NCBI GenBank assembly: GCA_000733355.1
Contig: JNVV01000012.1
Location: forward strand, 647,655-711,654
Length of the DNA: 64,000 nucleotides
DNA from: Falciphora oryzae
Taxonomy: Eukaryota; Ascomycota; Sordariomycetes; Magnaporthales; Magnaporthaceae
Reading direction: 5' to 3'
Under the pieces are notes generated by a model. The model saw nothing but the letters and a program-made list of their open reading frames with translations, ran no database searches and had not been told where the DNA came from. Both the position numbers and the translations under genes were made by a program. Positions 44,100 through 54,800 of the stretch are shown here, piece after piece (position 1 is the stretch's first letter; each line of letters begins with the position of its first letter).

Positions 44100-45208
44100 A
44101 ATAAAGGAGTTGGGACCGGAAACCCTTATCGTCAAACAAGGGCAGAGGTTCCACAAGGTGGATCCCGCATAAAAATATCCCAAATCTCTGCAGGGCCAGG
44201 CCTCCGGCCTCCAACCTACTCTGAATATCATCTTCCTGCTACTCCAATTCCTCTGCCTTCGACTGCTTTAACAATTGGTGGTAAGCGGGCAATCGGCAAA
44301 AGGGCGAATAAACGCCAGGGCGCTGTGAGCGCTGCTGTTGGTGGTAGAGAAAGCATTCGGCCGGCAAAGTGCCGGAAAATGAGTACGGCCGGGTAAGGGC
44401 GGAGGGGACCTCGGGACCCCTCCTGGGCCCGGCCAGAGAAAGAAAGAAAAGTTCGGGGGCTGGAGGGCCTAATTCCAACCCTATATGCTCCTTGTGTGTT
44501 TATCGCGTATCGAACGGTACGTTGCGCGGCTTGCCAGCGTGGTGCACGGCGTTTCGTACAACTTTACGGTTGGCAAACAGAGTCGCGCGAAGTGTTACGG
44601 CATGTGGGGGTCTCCCAGGCGCGCGGGCCTGGCAGCTGATTAGATAAGCCCCTCTTAGGCAGATAGAGTGCACGGCACGCACCCAGTCCTCCGGCCTCGA
44701 TTTCTTCCTAGTACATCTCTCTTTTTGGCCACCATTTGCAGCCACCCTACCTGCCGTGATATATGGTAGCAACTCTGGACTTCGCCCTCGCGGGCTTCCG
44801 CCCAAGGTATTCGGACCTCTCCACCAAAACGATGCGATCGTCGAGGGCCTTCGAGGCAAACAGCTACTAGNNNNNNNNNNNNNNNNNNNNNNNNNNNNNN
44901 NNNNGAATAAGGTGTGAACGGAAAAGTCCCCTAAAAATAGCATGGGAGAAAATTGAAAACCGATTACTATCAAACAGCCCCTAAAACCTGGCTTTGGTGA
45001 TAGTTCGGGTTGTGCTCGCCTATGTGCTTGATTCTAGGGAGCCATTGGTTCTCCCACTACGTTCTCTTATCCAGCGTTCTCCCTGAGACGCTCCCAGGCA
45101 GAATAGGGGGCTGTTCTAGACTATTGGTTTTTTGGTTTTTTCGACCCCTGGCCGGTTTTTTGGATAAGCGAGGATCGTCACAAGGGCCCTTGCAAGAAAA
45201 AATGTACC

Positions 45209-45509
45209 TGTTGGTAGGAGTATGTACTCCTGTGGGCTCGGAGATCTCCAAAACAGGGTGAACAATGATCCCTTATATCAGAGGAATCATAATCTATTGT
45301 GCACGAAGAGGAAAGGGATCTATCTGCCAGAGAGGGAGCAGAAGGGAGGCTATATATACATGATCCAGATCACCAAAGGGCCCTTCCCCTGCTCCCAGCC
45401 TCCGCGGGCTTGCGGGTCCTCGGATCCCGTGATCAGAGATCACGGGACCGGAGGATCCGACTCTCTCTGGGCTCTGCCGATTGCCTGCACAGGCCAGTGC
45501 AATCCAACA
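45209..45509 (+). mobile_element. solo LTR, copia-type, with GTACC target duplication
   Basis: 301 bp from TGTTGGTAGGAG to AATCCAACA, flanked by GTACC at 45204-45208 and 45510-45514. Contains TATATATACA and CTATCTGCCAGAGAGGGAGC. A second copy lies at 63570-63825. Confidence 0.85.
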
Positions 45510-45708
45510 GTACCTTTATAAATAGGTTTTTTTTTCTATTTTCAACCTTTAACAACAGTTCCCAAATAAATTTCCCCTTTAAAAGGTGGCAAAAAAAAGA
45601 AAAAAAAAGATTTATTATTATTTGGTCCTGTCTGCACGCATTAAACCCTCGTACCCGGCCTTCTACACGTGCCCGGCCTCCTACACGTGCCCGGCCCTCC
45701 TTGGAGCG

Positions 45709-45969
45709 TGTCACGGTTCGGCAGTAGGAGCCTCCACCCACTTGCTACTAAAAGGACGACTAAGCCAAAGCTGGGACTTTGGCTCAATTGGAGGCTCAAG
45801 TACCCTCTTGTAAGGCCAGGGCTACACGAAAGGGCACGCCACGCCATAACAGAGCGGCCCTCCTTAAGGCGGCCCTTCTTGGAGCGGCCCTCTTTGGGGC
45901 TGAAATTTTCCAAGGCAAAAGCTCCTCGAAAGGCGGGAGGGTGGCCGGCTTTATATATTCAACGTGACA
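45709..45969 (+). mobile_element. possible LTR (TGTCACG...CGTGACA)
   Basis: Bounded by TGTCACGG and AACGTGACA, with the TG...CA ends and terminal inverted bases expected of an LTR. Repeated short units GCGGCCCTCCTT/GCGGCCCTTCTT lie inside. No target duplication is seen and only one copy is in the window. Confidence 0.4.
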
Positions 45970-46151
45970 CAGCTTTGGTTAGGGGGTGGCAAAGGAGGTG
46001 GCAAAGGAGGTGGCGCCGGGAGCGGCCGGGGCTTGTGTCAACGCGACTCGTTGGCTTGGGAAAAGATACTTCTGGCGGGTCTTGCGAAGGATTTTCACAA
46101 GGGTCCGCGCGGATCCGCAAACCGGGTTTTAAACGGTTTTCGAAAATAATA
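45970..46151. other. short stretch before the MITE block
   Basis: Includes a GGTGGCAAAGGA tandem repeat (45990-46015) and a sequence resembling 43430-43510 (GATTTTCACAAGG, CGGTTTTCG), probably the same degraded element. It ends at the TA target 46150-46151. Confidence 0.4.
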
Positions 46152-46432
46152 ACGTGGTTCATAGGTGAGTGGATCAAATAAGCGAGTGGATCACCTGTAA
46201 ATGCATACAAAAAAAGTCGGTGCACTTTACTCAACTTACGGTAAAATTTTTTAAAAATTTAACTAACGTGGTTCACAAGCTTGTGCCACAAACAAGAGTG
46301 TGCCACACTTCAAAATCCCATATTAAACGGCTTTTTTTTCAATTAAATAACTCGCTCAATTTGCGGCTAAATTCTACTAAAATTAAAAGAGTTGTATTTA
46401 ACTATATAATGATTATAATTTGATGTCTTAAA

Positions 46433-47314
46433 GTGGTGGCTGGAGCTTACAAAGCAACCTCGCTGGCACACCTCGAAACAGAAACCCACGTGCCGCCCTT
46501 GGACTTATACTTAAACGAAAGGGTTATAAACACGGAAAATAGATGGGAAGAAACCGGGATGACGCAGCGCATCAACGAAGTGACAGCGAAGGTAGCGGAC
46601 CGTTTCCAGAGACTCGGCTACAAAGAACGAAAAAGAAGGCCCCACCCCCAAAGCGGACAAGCGAAAAGAGAGTGGGCAGCACGATGGGACCGGCCCGAAA
46701 CAGCGCCAGAACCGAGACGAGCACCCGCCCCCCACGGAGAGGATTGGAAATCCAAACACAAGCACGCAAGGCGCTGGAACCCCAACGTAACAATGGAATG
46801 GAAGTTGAGAATGGCCAACACGACGGCAATAGCGAGGAGAGCGAACCGGTACAGGACCGCGTGCCCAGCGGACAACCCCCTGTTTACGGAAGAGATGGTC
46901 GAATACCACGAAGGGATGCCAAAGGCACACAGCTTGGTGGCAATCCAAGTTAGAACGGAAAAACTAGGGCTGAACTCGTTCCTGTTTAGCAAGGGCGTAC
47001 CCGACGCGGCGACGCCACTGTGCGAGTGTGGCAGCGGATAAAGGGAAACAGCGTGGCACGTATTAACCCAATGCGCCCGATGGGACAGGCAGCGGGAAGG
47101 CACCGGGCTGGCGCAAGCAGACAGCCGGAGAGCGTACTTCGAGCTGTGGGAAACAGGGGGCACACCGTTCAAGGAAGTGGCACGCATGATGTTTCGCACA
47201 GGAAGACTATTAGATTTCAGGGCGGCTAAAAAGGCAGAGAGAGAACGCATAAGGAGAGAAGAGGAAGAGCAACGCTACCGAGCCGAGAACGAACCGAACC
47301 AGAGAAGACCATAA
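46433..47314 (+). pseudogene. LINE ORF2 C-terminal fragment
   Basis: Open from 46433 (LDLYLNERVINTENRWEETG and downstream) to GVPDAATPLCECGSG, then a TAA at 47039-47041. The same frame continues RETAWHVLTQCARWDRQREG and FRAAKKAERERIRREEEEQR to the stop at 47312-47314. The TAA replaces a probable CAA. The C-E-C...H-x4-C cluster is the C-terminal zinc-binding motif of Tad-type ORF2 proteins. Confidence 0.8.
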
Positions 47315-47418
47315 AAAAGCAAACGAAAGCACCATACCCGAGAAGCGAAAAGGAAAAGAAAACCACGCAGACACCGGCGCCACGCAACCGAGTCGCTACA
47401 GGGGGAGAACCGAGGAAA

Positions 47419-48839
47419 CTACTGAGGGGGGTTGGCAGGAGGACGACGACGGAGGCCATCATCGTTCATATCCCGCTTTATTTCATTGAAAACGTCCTCC
47501 CGGCATTCCGACAGTATTTTGTCGAAAACGTCCTCGGTGACGTTTTGCCGAAGGGAAACCTGAAAGATACCGTGGAGTTAGCGGACTGGAAGCGGACAGC
47601 AAAAGCGAAAAGACAAACACCCACCCGTATCTTGGCCCGCTCAAGAGCCAGCTTTTCCATCCGAGTGCGATTCTCCGTGCTCCACTCAGCAACGATCCTT
47701 TCGGCCCAGCCCGACATGGCCTGGCCCGGGGGCACCATGTTACCGGAGGGGGAGCGGACCAGACCCGAACTACCAGAGGCAGCCACAGCAGCGAAGGCAT
47801 TCCCAAGACTGGCAGGGAACGAGCGGCCAGACCCGGCGCCGGAAGGAATACCGGACCGCTTAAGGATGTCCTTCGAAACACGGCAATACCCGGCGATCGC
47901 ATGCTCCAAACCGGTGTGGCGAGCTTGGAAGGAAAAGAAATGTTAGGACAGGACAGATAGCGGCCCGGAACAAAGGCGGTACACACCTTGGCAGCAGCAT
48001 GGACATCCGCAGACGTAGCATCGCGGTCCGCACTGGTTTTAGGCAGGGATTGCATGTAGCGATGGTGGGTACGAAGAACAGCGGCAACCTGGTCCTCGGA
48101 ACCAGTGGGAGGCTACCGCGATGGGAACGAGACGTTAGCGACGAGATCGCGAGCGGATACCAAAAGGGAGCGACCAACCTGAACGCAGGTACCACGCGAT
48201 TGAGTGCAGCCCACACAGGTGAGGCCCTTGGTAGCTGGAATTACCATGTTAGCAAGACCGGAAACGGAGCGGAAAAGAGCAGGATGAGGAGCGCTATACA
48301 CAGGCTTTGTAGTAGCACTAGCGCATAGCACCGGCACCGTCGATGCCGTTAGCGAGACGCTGAAGACAGCCAACGCACATTTTATACGAGGGATTGGGAA
48401 GTTAGAGAGGCGGAATAGGAAGGACAGCGGGGCGGTAAACATACACCATGTCGTCGTAGGAGACGCAGTTATCGGGGACCTTGACCGCCGGCAAGTACTC
48501 CGATTGACTGTATAGGCGGTAGGGCTGGGAGGAAAAGAGGAAGTTAGCAATAAGATAGGGAGAGGAACGGAGCAGAGCCGCACCCACAGCTTTGATACGA
48601 GGGTCCTGGACGCCGTCGCCCGAGCCGCCGTCGCTCGAGCCGCTGCCGTCGTTCTCGTCCGCAGACGGAGGGCGACTGCGAGGACGACTGCCACCGCTAC
48701 CACCACCACTACCACTGCCACTAGCTGCAGCGGCGGGAGCGGCGCGGCCACCGCCCGTGGCTCCGCTGCCGGGATTGCCACCGCGACCGCCACCACCACC
48801 ACCGCGGGGAGATTTGGGAGCTTTATCTTTGGGAGCCAT
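47419..48839 (-). pseudogene. intron-containing six-cysteine protein gene carried antisense in the LINE
   Basis: Exons on the minus strand: 48839-48588, 48524-48445, 48381-48302, 48234-48179, 48112-47983, 47923-47625 and 47559-47419; 345 codons before the stop at 47421-47419. Most introns are 59-67 nt with CTAAC-type branches (for example TTGCTAAC then TCCCAG). The N terminus is basic and Gly/Ser-rich (MAPKDKAPKSPRGGGGGG). A cysteine module follows: C113-VG-C116, C133, C144-VG-C147, C154. The rest is helical (AGYCRVSKDILKRSG; AERIVAEWSTENRTRMEKLA) and ends GLRRRPPANPPQ. Two lesions fit C:G to T:A change: a TAG at codon 132 and an AA where the acceptor AG of intron 2 is expected. The intron 5 donor is also ambiguous (GTACCG at 47982, or GTGTGT at 47986, out of phase). 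Function unknown; the Cys pattern suggests metal binding. Confidence 0.65.
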
Positions 48840-49280
48840 GCTGTAGGAGAATAGGAAACGGAGGGGAAACGAGGCGCGAGCGAGCAGGAACCTAGATGCA
48901 GGCAGGAGAAGAGGAAGCGCGGGCAGAAGGGCAGGACCGGAAACGGTGGTAAAAAGAAAGCGAAAGGGAGAGAGGAAGGAAGGAAAGAGGGCCTTTTGTA
49001 GCTGGGAGAAGGAAGGCCGGTGGAAACCCGGATCCGGAGGGAAACAAAGGGAAGTCACCACCAGAAACCACAACGCACGACAACGCAGCAACAAGAAAGA
49101 GTCACCCAAATGACGCGATCCAAAAAGAGGGAGGCAACCAACAGAAAGATTAGATGCAAGCTACAGAGGCGGACCCGAACCGCACGCGGAGCAACGGCCC
49201 CGGAAGCGGGCACCCACCAAAAGCTGAATCACCCAAAGTCACGAAGCAAAACGCCGGACCCGGAGGGCCCGCCCGCGGCT

Positions 49281-49525
49281 GGGACCCGGAGCAAAGCCGG
49301 GCCAACTCACGCGAAAAAGCCACATCAGGGCGCCACAACACGAGTACCAACACGAACATTCCGCCACGAGGGCGAGACCCGACACCAAAGCGCTGCCCCG
49401 GTTGGGACCCGGAGCGGAGCCGGGCCAACTCACGCGGAAAAGCCACACCAGGACGCCACAACACGAGTACCAACACAGCCGTTTCGCCACGAGGGCGAGA
49501 CCCGGCACCGAGACGCTGCCCCGGC
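49281..49525 (+). repeat. two 123-bp tandem units in the LINE 3' UTR
   Basis: GGGACCCGGAGC starts at 49281 and again at 49404, each followed by CCGGGCCAACTCACGCG, CACAACACGAGTACCAACAC and CGAGGGCGAGACCCG. Same array as 4004-4290 in copy 1. Confidence 0.85.
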
Positions 49526-49963
49526 GCAACACACCCTCATTCCCTTACGTACTTTCCTTTTGTTCCACTGATCACAAGGACGCTTCCACGACGGAACCCT
49601 TACGAGCAGTCGCATAAAGACAAGCAGACGGTACCACTGTTCAACACAGCAGGACCGTATACGAAGAGCAGACATGGTTTTTACTCCCAGGCTCCGGAGC
49701 GGGGGCGACACGCACCCGAGGACGAGTTCAAGGGTTTTTACATGTAAATACTACATAGTAGAGGCACCGAGGTCTTATATAGACATAACGGTAGTATGAA
49801 TATATATATGATTATAATTTGAATTTTCCGCATTTTTATTATTACTCCTTTTAGGTTAGTTTGCTACACTGTGCAATACACTGTATACAATATGCAAACT
49901 AACCTAAAGGAGTAATAATAAAAATGCGGAAAATTCAAATTATAATTATTATATAGTTAAATA

Positions 49964-50383
49964 ACGTGGTTTATTAGTGAGTGGACCATATTAGCGAGTG
50001 GGCCACCCAGAAATACATATAAAAAATGTCGGTGCACTTTAATCAATTTGCAGTGGAATTTTATAAAAATTTAACTAGTAATTATTAAAAATAATTCTTA
50101 CGTAAAAATATTTTTTCCGGATTTTTATTATTACCCCTTTGAGGTGGTTTACGTATTGTGCACAGTGTAATGCACAGTGTTGCAAACTAACCTAAAAGGG
50201 GTAATATTAAAATTCCGGAAAAATTAATTTTATAATTGCTATAAAGTTAAATGTAAGTATTTAAATTTTGGTAAAATTTAACCACAAATTGAGCGAGTTA
50301 TTTAGTTAAAAAAAAACGGCGTTTAATACGGGATTTCGAACTGGCCCACTCGCTGATATGGTCCACTCACTAATGAACTACGT
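49964..50383. mobile_element. MITE C (420 bp), inside MITE B, intact
   Basis: Uninterrupted copy of the family: ACGTGGTTTATTAGTGAGTG at 49964 to the inverse ending ACTACGT at 50383, with TA on both sides (49962-49963, 50384-50385). Palindromic centre with CCGGATTTTTATTATTACCC and its inverse at 50107-50222. Its 420-bp length sets the family size. Confidence 0.85.
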
Positions 50384-50558
50384 TACGACTCTTTTAATTT
50401 TGGTAGAATTTAGCCGCAAATTGAGCGAGTTATTTAATTGAAAAAAAAAGCCGTTTAATATGGGATTTTGAAGTGTGGCACACTCTTGTTTGTGGCACAA
50501 GCTTGTGAACCACGTTAGTTATTATTAAACATATTTCTTATGTAAAAATATTTTTTCC

Positions 50559-51069
50559 TGTAACAAACGGCAGCCTCCTTAGGGAAGGGAGGTCACGTCT
50601 AAAGGGAAAAGGGGGATCTCAGAGGTTCAGCAACTTAACAGTCTGGTTTGTGCAAAGCTCGACAAGCTAATAATGACAAGAGATAAGAAACGATTGCTTA
50701 GCCTTCGAACTCCTTTTATAGGGGTCTTGCAGGCCCTTTTTATGCATAGCCTCCCAGCCACCCCTCGGCTGCCGTCAGCAGAGTCTCCTCCTCTATAATG
50801 CCCGTCCGGGCTGGCTGTGCTTTGGTGCGTTATGGTTTGGAATAATATGCCACTAACCTTTTGGTTTGGAACAATATGCCACTGATTTTTTGGTTTGGAA
50901 TAACATGCCACTGATCCTCTAGTTTGGAACAACATGCCACCGACCTCCTGGTTTGGAACAATATGCCACTTTGGCGTACGCCCCTTTAGCCACTACCGGA
51001 GTCCCCTTTTGAGGCTACCGGTGGCGGTCCTTAGGGCTGCTGATCGTGGCTGCGGATCGGGGTGTTACA
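50559..51069 (-). repeat. left LTR of chromovirus (3' LTR in element sense)
   Basis: 511 bp, TGTAACAAACGG to GGGGTGTTACA on the plus strand. Contains a degenerate tandem of TTTGGTTTGGAACAATATGC-type units (50840-50970). Confidence 0.9.
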
Positions 51070-51371
51070 ACTATCCCCCTCCTAAAGAGGCTGTCCTCGG
51101 CCTCCAACCTTTTCCTCCTTTTTCCTGGTGCAACGACAAGTTTTCGTGGATTCGCAAAGGCGTTGACCGTTTTTTTCCCTTCGCCTAGGGGTGGGCGCTG
51201 GTTTCCAGTAAAACCTTTGGAAAAGGATGACCAATTTGGCGATTTTTAGGGCTCCTTTTTACTGTTTGGCTCCACGTCCTGGAGCTCGCGGATCTTTTGG
51301 TTCCTCCGACCTCGGGCCTTTTAAAAGGCTCGCACTTTCGCGGGTGCGTTTTGGAAGTGCTCCTTTGGTTC

Positions 51372-51599
51372 CTAAGTGTTGTACTTTGCCGGCCAGTCCT
51401 TCCATTTAACCAGGTAGTACTTTTTGCCTTTAATATGGCCCTCGTTTCGTACCTCTTCGACTTCCCATTCGTTTTGGTCGTCCTCGTACTCGGGCATGGG
51501 TAGCGGCACTTCGTTTCCTTGTTTTTTGGCAGTGTACCGCTCGAGGTATTGCATAGGGAAAACGTCGTGCAAACGGCGGTAGTGCTCGGGAAGTGCCAA
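51372..51599 (-). pseudogene. chromodomain at the pol C terminus
   Basis: NEWEVEEVRNEGHIKGKKYYLVKWKDWPAKYNT is a clear chromodomain (aromatic cage residues W, Y, W), which in chromoviruses directs integration to methylated H3 heterochromatin. Residues around LPEHYRRLHDVFP precede it, the usual link to integrase. The frame ends near 51372. Confidence 0.85.
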
Positions 51600-51899
51600 T
51601 CGGTAGGCCTGCTAACCGATGCGTTCGGTAATCCGAAAGGGGCCGATCCATTTGGGTGCTAACTTTTTGTTTTTCAACTGCAGGTTTTTCGTGGATAACT
51701 TTACCAAATCTCCAATTGCGAACTATATGGGGGTATGGTTTTTGTTATAATACTTAGCTGACCGTTCCTATACTTGCAGTAACGTTTCTTTAAATTCTTT
51801 ACGCATTGCGTAAAGCCGTTCGATACGGTTCCTTACTGCGGGTACCCTCCCCTTAGGGATATCGTCCGCGATATCAATTCGCATTTCGCAATCCGATCC

Positions 51900-54800
51900 G
51901 TATAAAAAGTAAAATGGCGAATGCCTTGTAGTAAAGTTCCTGCTATTGTTATAAACGTACGCTGCTAGTGGTAGCAGTAATGCCTAGGAATTTTCCAAAC
52001 CAGCGCAGTAATTGCGGAAGTAATCCTCGATCATACGATTTAGGACTTCCGTTTGCCCGTCCGTTTAAAAATAGTAAGCGGTCGATATGCGTTTTTTAAT
52101 GATTTGGTGTTTGCACATTTTTTCCCAAAAGGTACTAGTAATACGGCTATCCCGATCGCTAACGATGCTTTTAGGAGTGCCAAATACGCATTCGATACGT
52201 TCGAAAAACAGTTTTGCGAACTGTCCGGCGCTTGTATCCGCTCGTATAGGGATAAGCACCACGTATTTGGTTAACCGGCACACGACGACGAAAATCGCGT
52301 TAAAAACCTAACCACTCGCCGTTTTGCTTTTAAATAGGCCAGTTACCCAATCCAAAAAGATCTTTTTTATAAGCTGTCCGTCTTTTAGCGGTAGCAGGGG
52401 TTTAAGCTTGCCGTAAAGCTTGTAATAATAAATCGCCTTCTTTTAGCACTAAGGGCACGATGCTACATATGCAATAACATCCCTTTTAACCCCATCCCAC
52501 TAAAAAAAGCGTTAAATTAAATTTAAAGTTTTAGTTACGCCCTAATAACTGGCTCCTGGAAAATCGTAAAATTGTTTTAAAATTTCGGGTTTTAAAGCCT
52601 CGTTTGCAGGGATATAAACCTGGTTTCCCCGGAAAATTAACTCGTTACCGTTAGTTAGGTGGAAGCACGATGCTCCTCGCTACTGAAGCGTCGTTTTAAT
52701 ATTTCGGTGCGGTGCGGTATATTTCGCGTTAGGTATTAGCAAGCGGGGTTTTTTAACTTTTGTTAGCCTTTTAAGCAAATTTATACTCGCCGGATCCCGC
52801 TTTTGTACGTCCCCAATCCATTTCCTTAGCGACGTTGGGATCCCTTTAAAGGAGTCCGATACGTTGCTTTTAAACCAATCTAAAGCGGTATGTGCCTCCT
52901 AGCGAGTGACAAATTGCACCTATAGGGCATGGATAACCCTAAAAGTGTTTAAATCGTCGGCTAACGTAAATTGTGCTAAACGTACGCTATCCCGCTCGTT
53001 TCGCCGGTTAAAAACAAAGTTTCTGAGGGATCGCTCGTTAGGTGCGCTTTTTGCGCTTACTAGCTAGGGAGGCTTATTAGGCGTCATTCCCTCGGCAATA
53101 TCCTTTGCTGCGTACTGTTTATAACTAAACACGTCTTTTCGACCCATTTTATTAAATAGCGTTAGTAAAAGCTTTTTAACGAAAGTTTCCTATCTTTCCT
53201 TTTAACCGTCCATATTGTTACACGGAAGACCCCGTGGACCTAACTAGTTGGCATTACGAGTTGGTTTTACGGAGGTTCGAAAACCCGCATAGGCGGTTAG
53301 CGGCCCCAAAGCTAAGCGGTAAAGGTCGGAAGGCAATGTGAATCATGTATTCGATACTTCGCACGGATCACAAAGGGTTTATATAAACCCTACCATCTCC
53401 TATATCTTTCACGAAAGATTCCTCCCTCTTTAAGCATCTCTTGAGCCCATAAAAAAATTATCTGCAATATAAAAATTCTTTCTCTAAGCCGTCTTTAACC
53501 CCTTGTTACACATATAGTCCGGTCGACGAAATGGAACGTCCGCTGGGTTTAGGGACCCTAGCCGGTATTTGATTTCGAAATCGTACAGCGCCAACTGTAG
53601 TAACTAGCGTACCTAACGTCCGTTTAAACGCTCCTACTTTATAAAAGCCTTTAGGTTTTTATAATCCGAAAATACCTTTATAGCTTGCGCTTTTTCGAAA
53701 TAATGTCGCCAATGGCGAAAACTTCCCACTATTGCGAAAAGTTCCTTATCGTACATAGGGTACCGGATTTCGGCCCCTTTAAACTTTTAGGACCAAAAGG
53801 CTATGGGGTGCCACTAATCGCCGTGCTTTTGCGACAAAATGCTTGCCCTAGCAAAATCGGAAGCATCCGTTTCCAACCGCAAAGGTAAACGCGGGTCGTA
53901 ATGCCGTAGCATTAGCGCGGTTATAAAAGCGTTAATTAGGTCCTCGAACGCTTGCTGCTATAGTTCCTGCTAATAATAGCCTATTTAGCCTAGCTTACGT
54001 CCGTTTTTTATCCTTTAAAAAAAGTCGTACAAAGGTTTCGCCATACAGGAAAAGCCGTGGATAAATCGTCGGTAAAAGTTGCAAAATCCAATAAAAATTT
54101 GGATATTTTTATACGTACGAAATAGGTGGTTAATCCATTCGCGAACGACCTAAATACGCGCAGGGTCCATTTTAAGCCTTTCGGTATTAACGATAAAACT
54201 TAGGAACTTAAATTCCTATTGGAAAAAGGTGCACTTTTTCGGGTTAGCGTAAAGCTCGAAAGCGCGAAATCGATCCAGGACCAACTTTAAATAGTGCTGG
54301 TATTCCTCCTCGCTATTGAAATAAATAAAAATATCGTCCAAATAAACGATAACGAAATCGTCTATTAAGCTTCGTAAAGCCCAGTTAATATAACTTTGGA
54401 ACGATACTAAAGTGTTAGTAAACCCAAAAGGTAGCACGAGGTATTCGTAATGCCCGTATTTGGTACGGAACGCGGTTTTCCACTCGTCGCCCTTTTTAAT
54501 ACGAAATCGATAATAAGCGTTAACGAAATCGATTTTGGAAAAGCATTTGGCACCGTTTAACCGGTTAAACATTTTACCAATAAATAAAAAAGGTGCTTTA
54601 TTTTTAATAGTAATTGTTAATAACAAGCTATATAATAGCTCTTGGACTGCATTGCTAATGTAGTCGGCTACACTTTTCAGTGCGCCGTGGCCAGATTGAA
54701 CTCAATAGGTTATGTCGCCCTCGTGCGCGTTCCCCTGCGACCTCCAAGTTGCTCGAGTTCAATTCCCCGTGCTTGTCAGCTTTTGAAAATTTTTCAATTA

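Larger units (their letters stand above)
43335..45208. other. mosaic of transposon fragments with gap
   Basis: Contains a truncated copia-type LTR start (43374-43424, TGTTGGTAGGAG), an inverted-repeat element (43516-44099), a minus-strand frame 44214-43708 of 168 residues that reads across one inverted repeat, and 34 N at 44871-44904. The sequence near 45108-45150 (GGCTGTTCTAG, TTTTTTGGTTTTTT) recurs inverted at about 58640-58680. No intact gene is supported. Confidence 0.5.
46424..49807 (+). mobile_element. 5'-truncated Tad-like LINE (copy 2) with a 1.82-kb extra segment
   Basis: Flanked by the 15-bp target duplication ATGATTATAATTTGA at 46409-46423 and 49808-49822. It starts in the ORF2 C-terminal part (equivalent to about 5300 in copy 1) and ends with the same 3' terminus (GACATAACGG..GTATGAATA). 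Compared with copy 1 it has 1820 extra bp (47329-49148) between the ORF2 stop and the 3' UTR repeats, bordered on both sides by GAAAG. That segment carries an antisense intron-containing gene. 5' truncation is normal for LINE insertion by target-primed reverse transcription. Confidence 0.88.
46266..50515. mobile_element. MITE B (about 429 bp), inside MITE A
   Basis: Ends ACGTGGTTCACAAGCTTGTG at 46266 and its inverse ending at 50515, flanked by TA (46264-46265, 50516-50517). The arms match over about 140 bp (GTGTGCCACACTTCAAAATC, AAATAACTCGCTCAATTTG). The centre 49823-49930 is a palindrome (TTTTAGGTTAGTTTGC with its inverse). It contains LINE copy 2 and MITE C; without them it is about 429 bp. 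Confidence 0.82.

Noticed and set aside
43708..44214. 168-residue minus-strand frame as a host gene
   Set aside because: Reads through a repeated element end present three times locally; kept only as a transposon fragment.
48402..49109. 235-residue minus-strand frame starting upstream of the LINE-borne gene
   Set aside because: The N-terminal extension before the ATG at 48839 reads as non-coding, and the frame runs through introns; the spliced model explains it better.
49020..49571. 183-residue plus-strand frame in the LINE 3' UTR
   Set aside because: Produced by the 123-bp GC-rich tandem repeat; no start context or homology.
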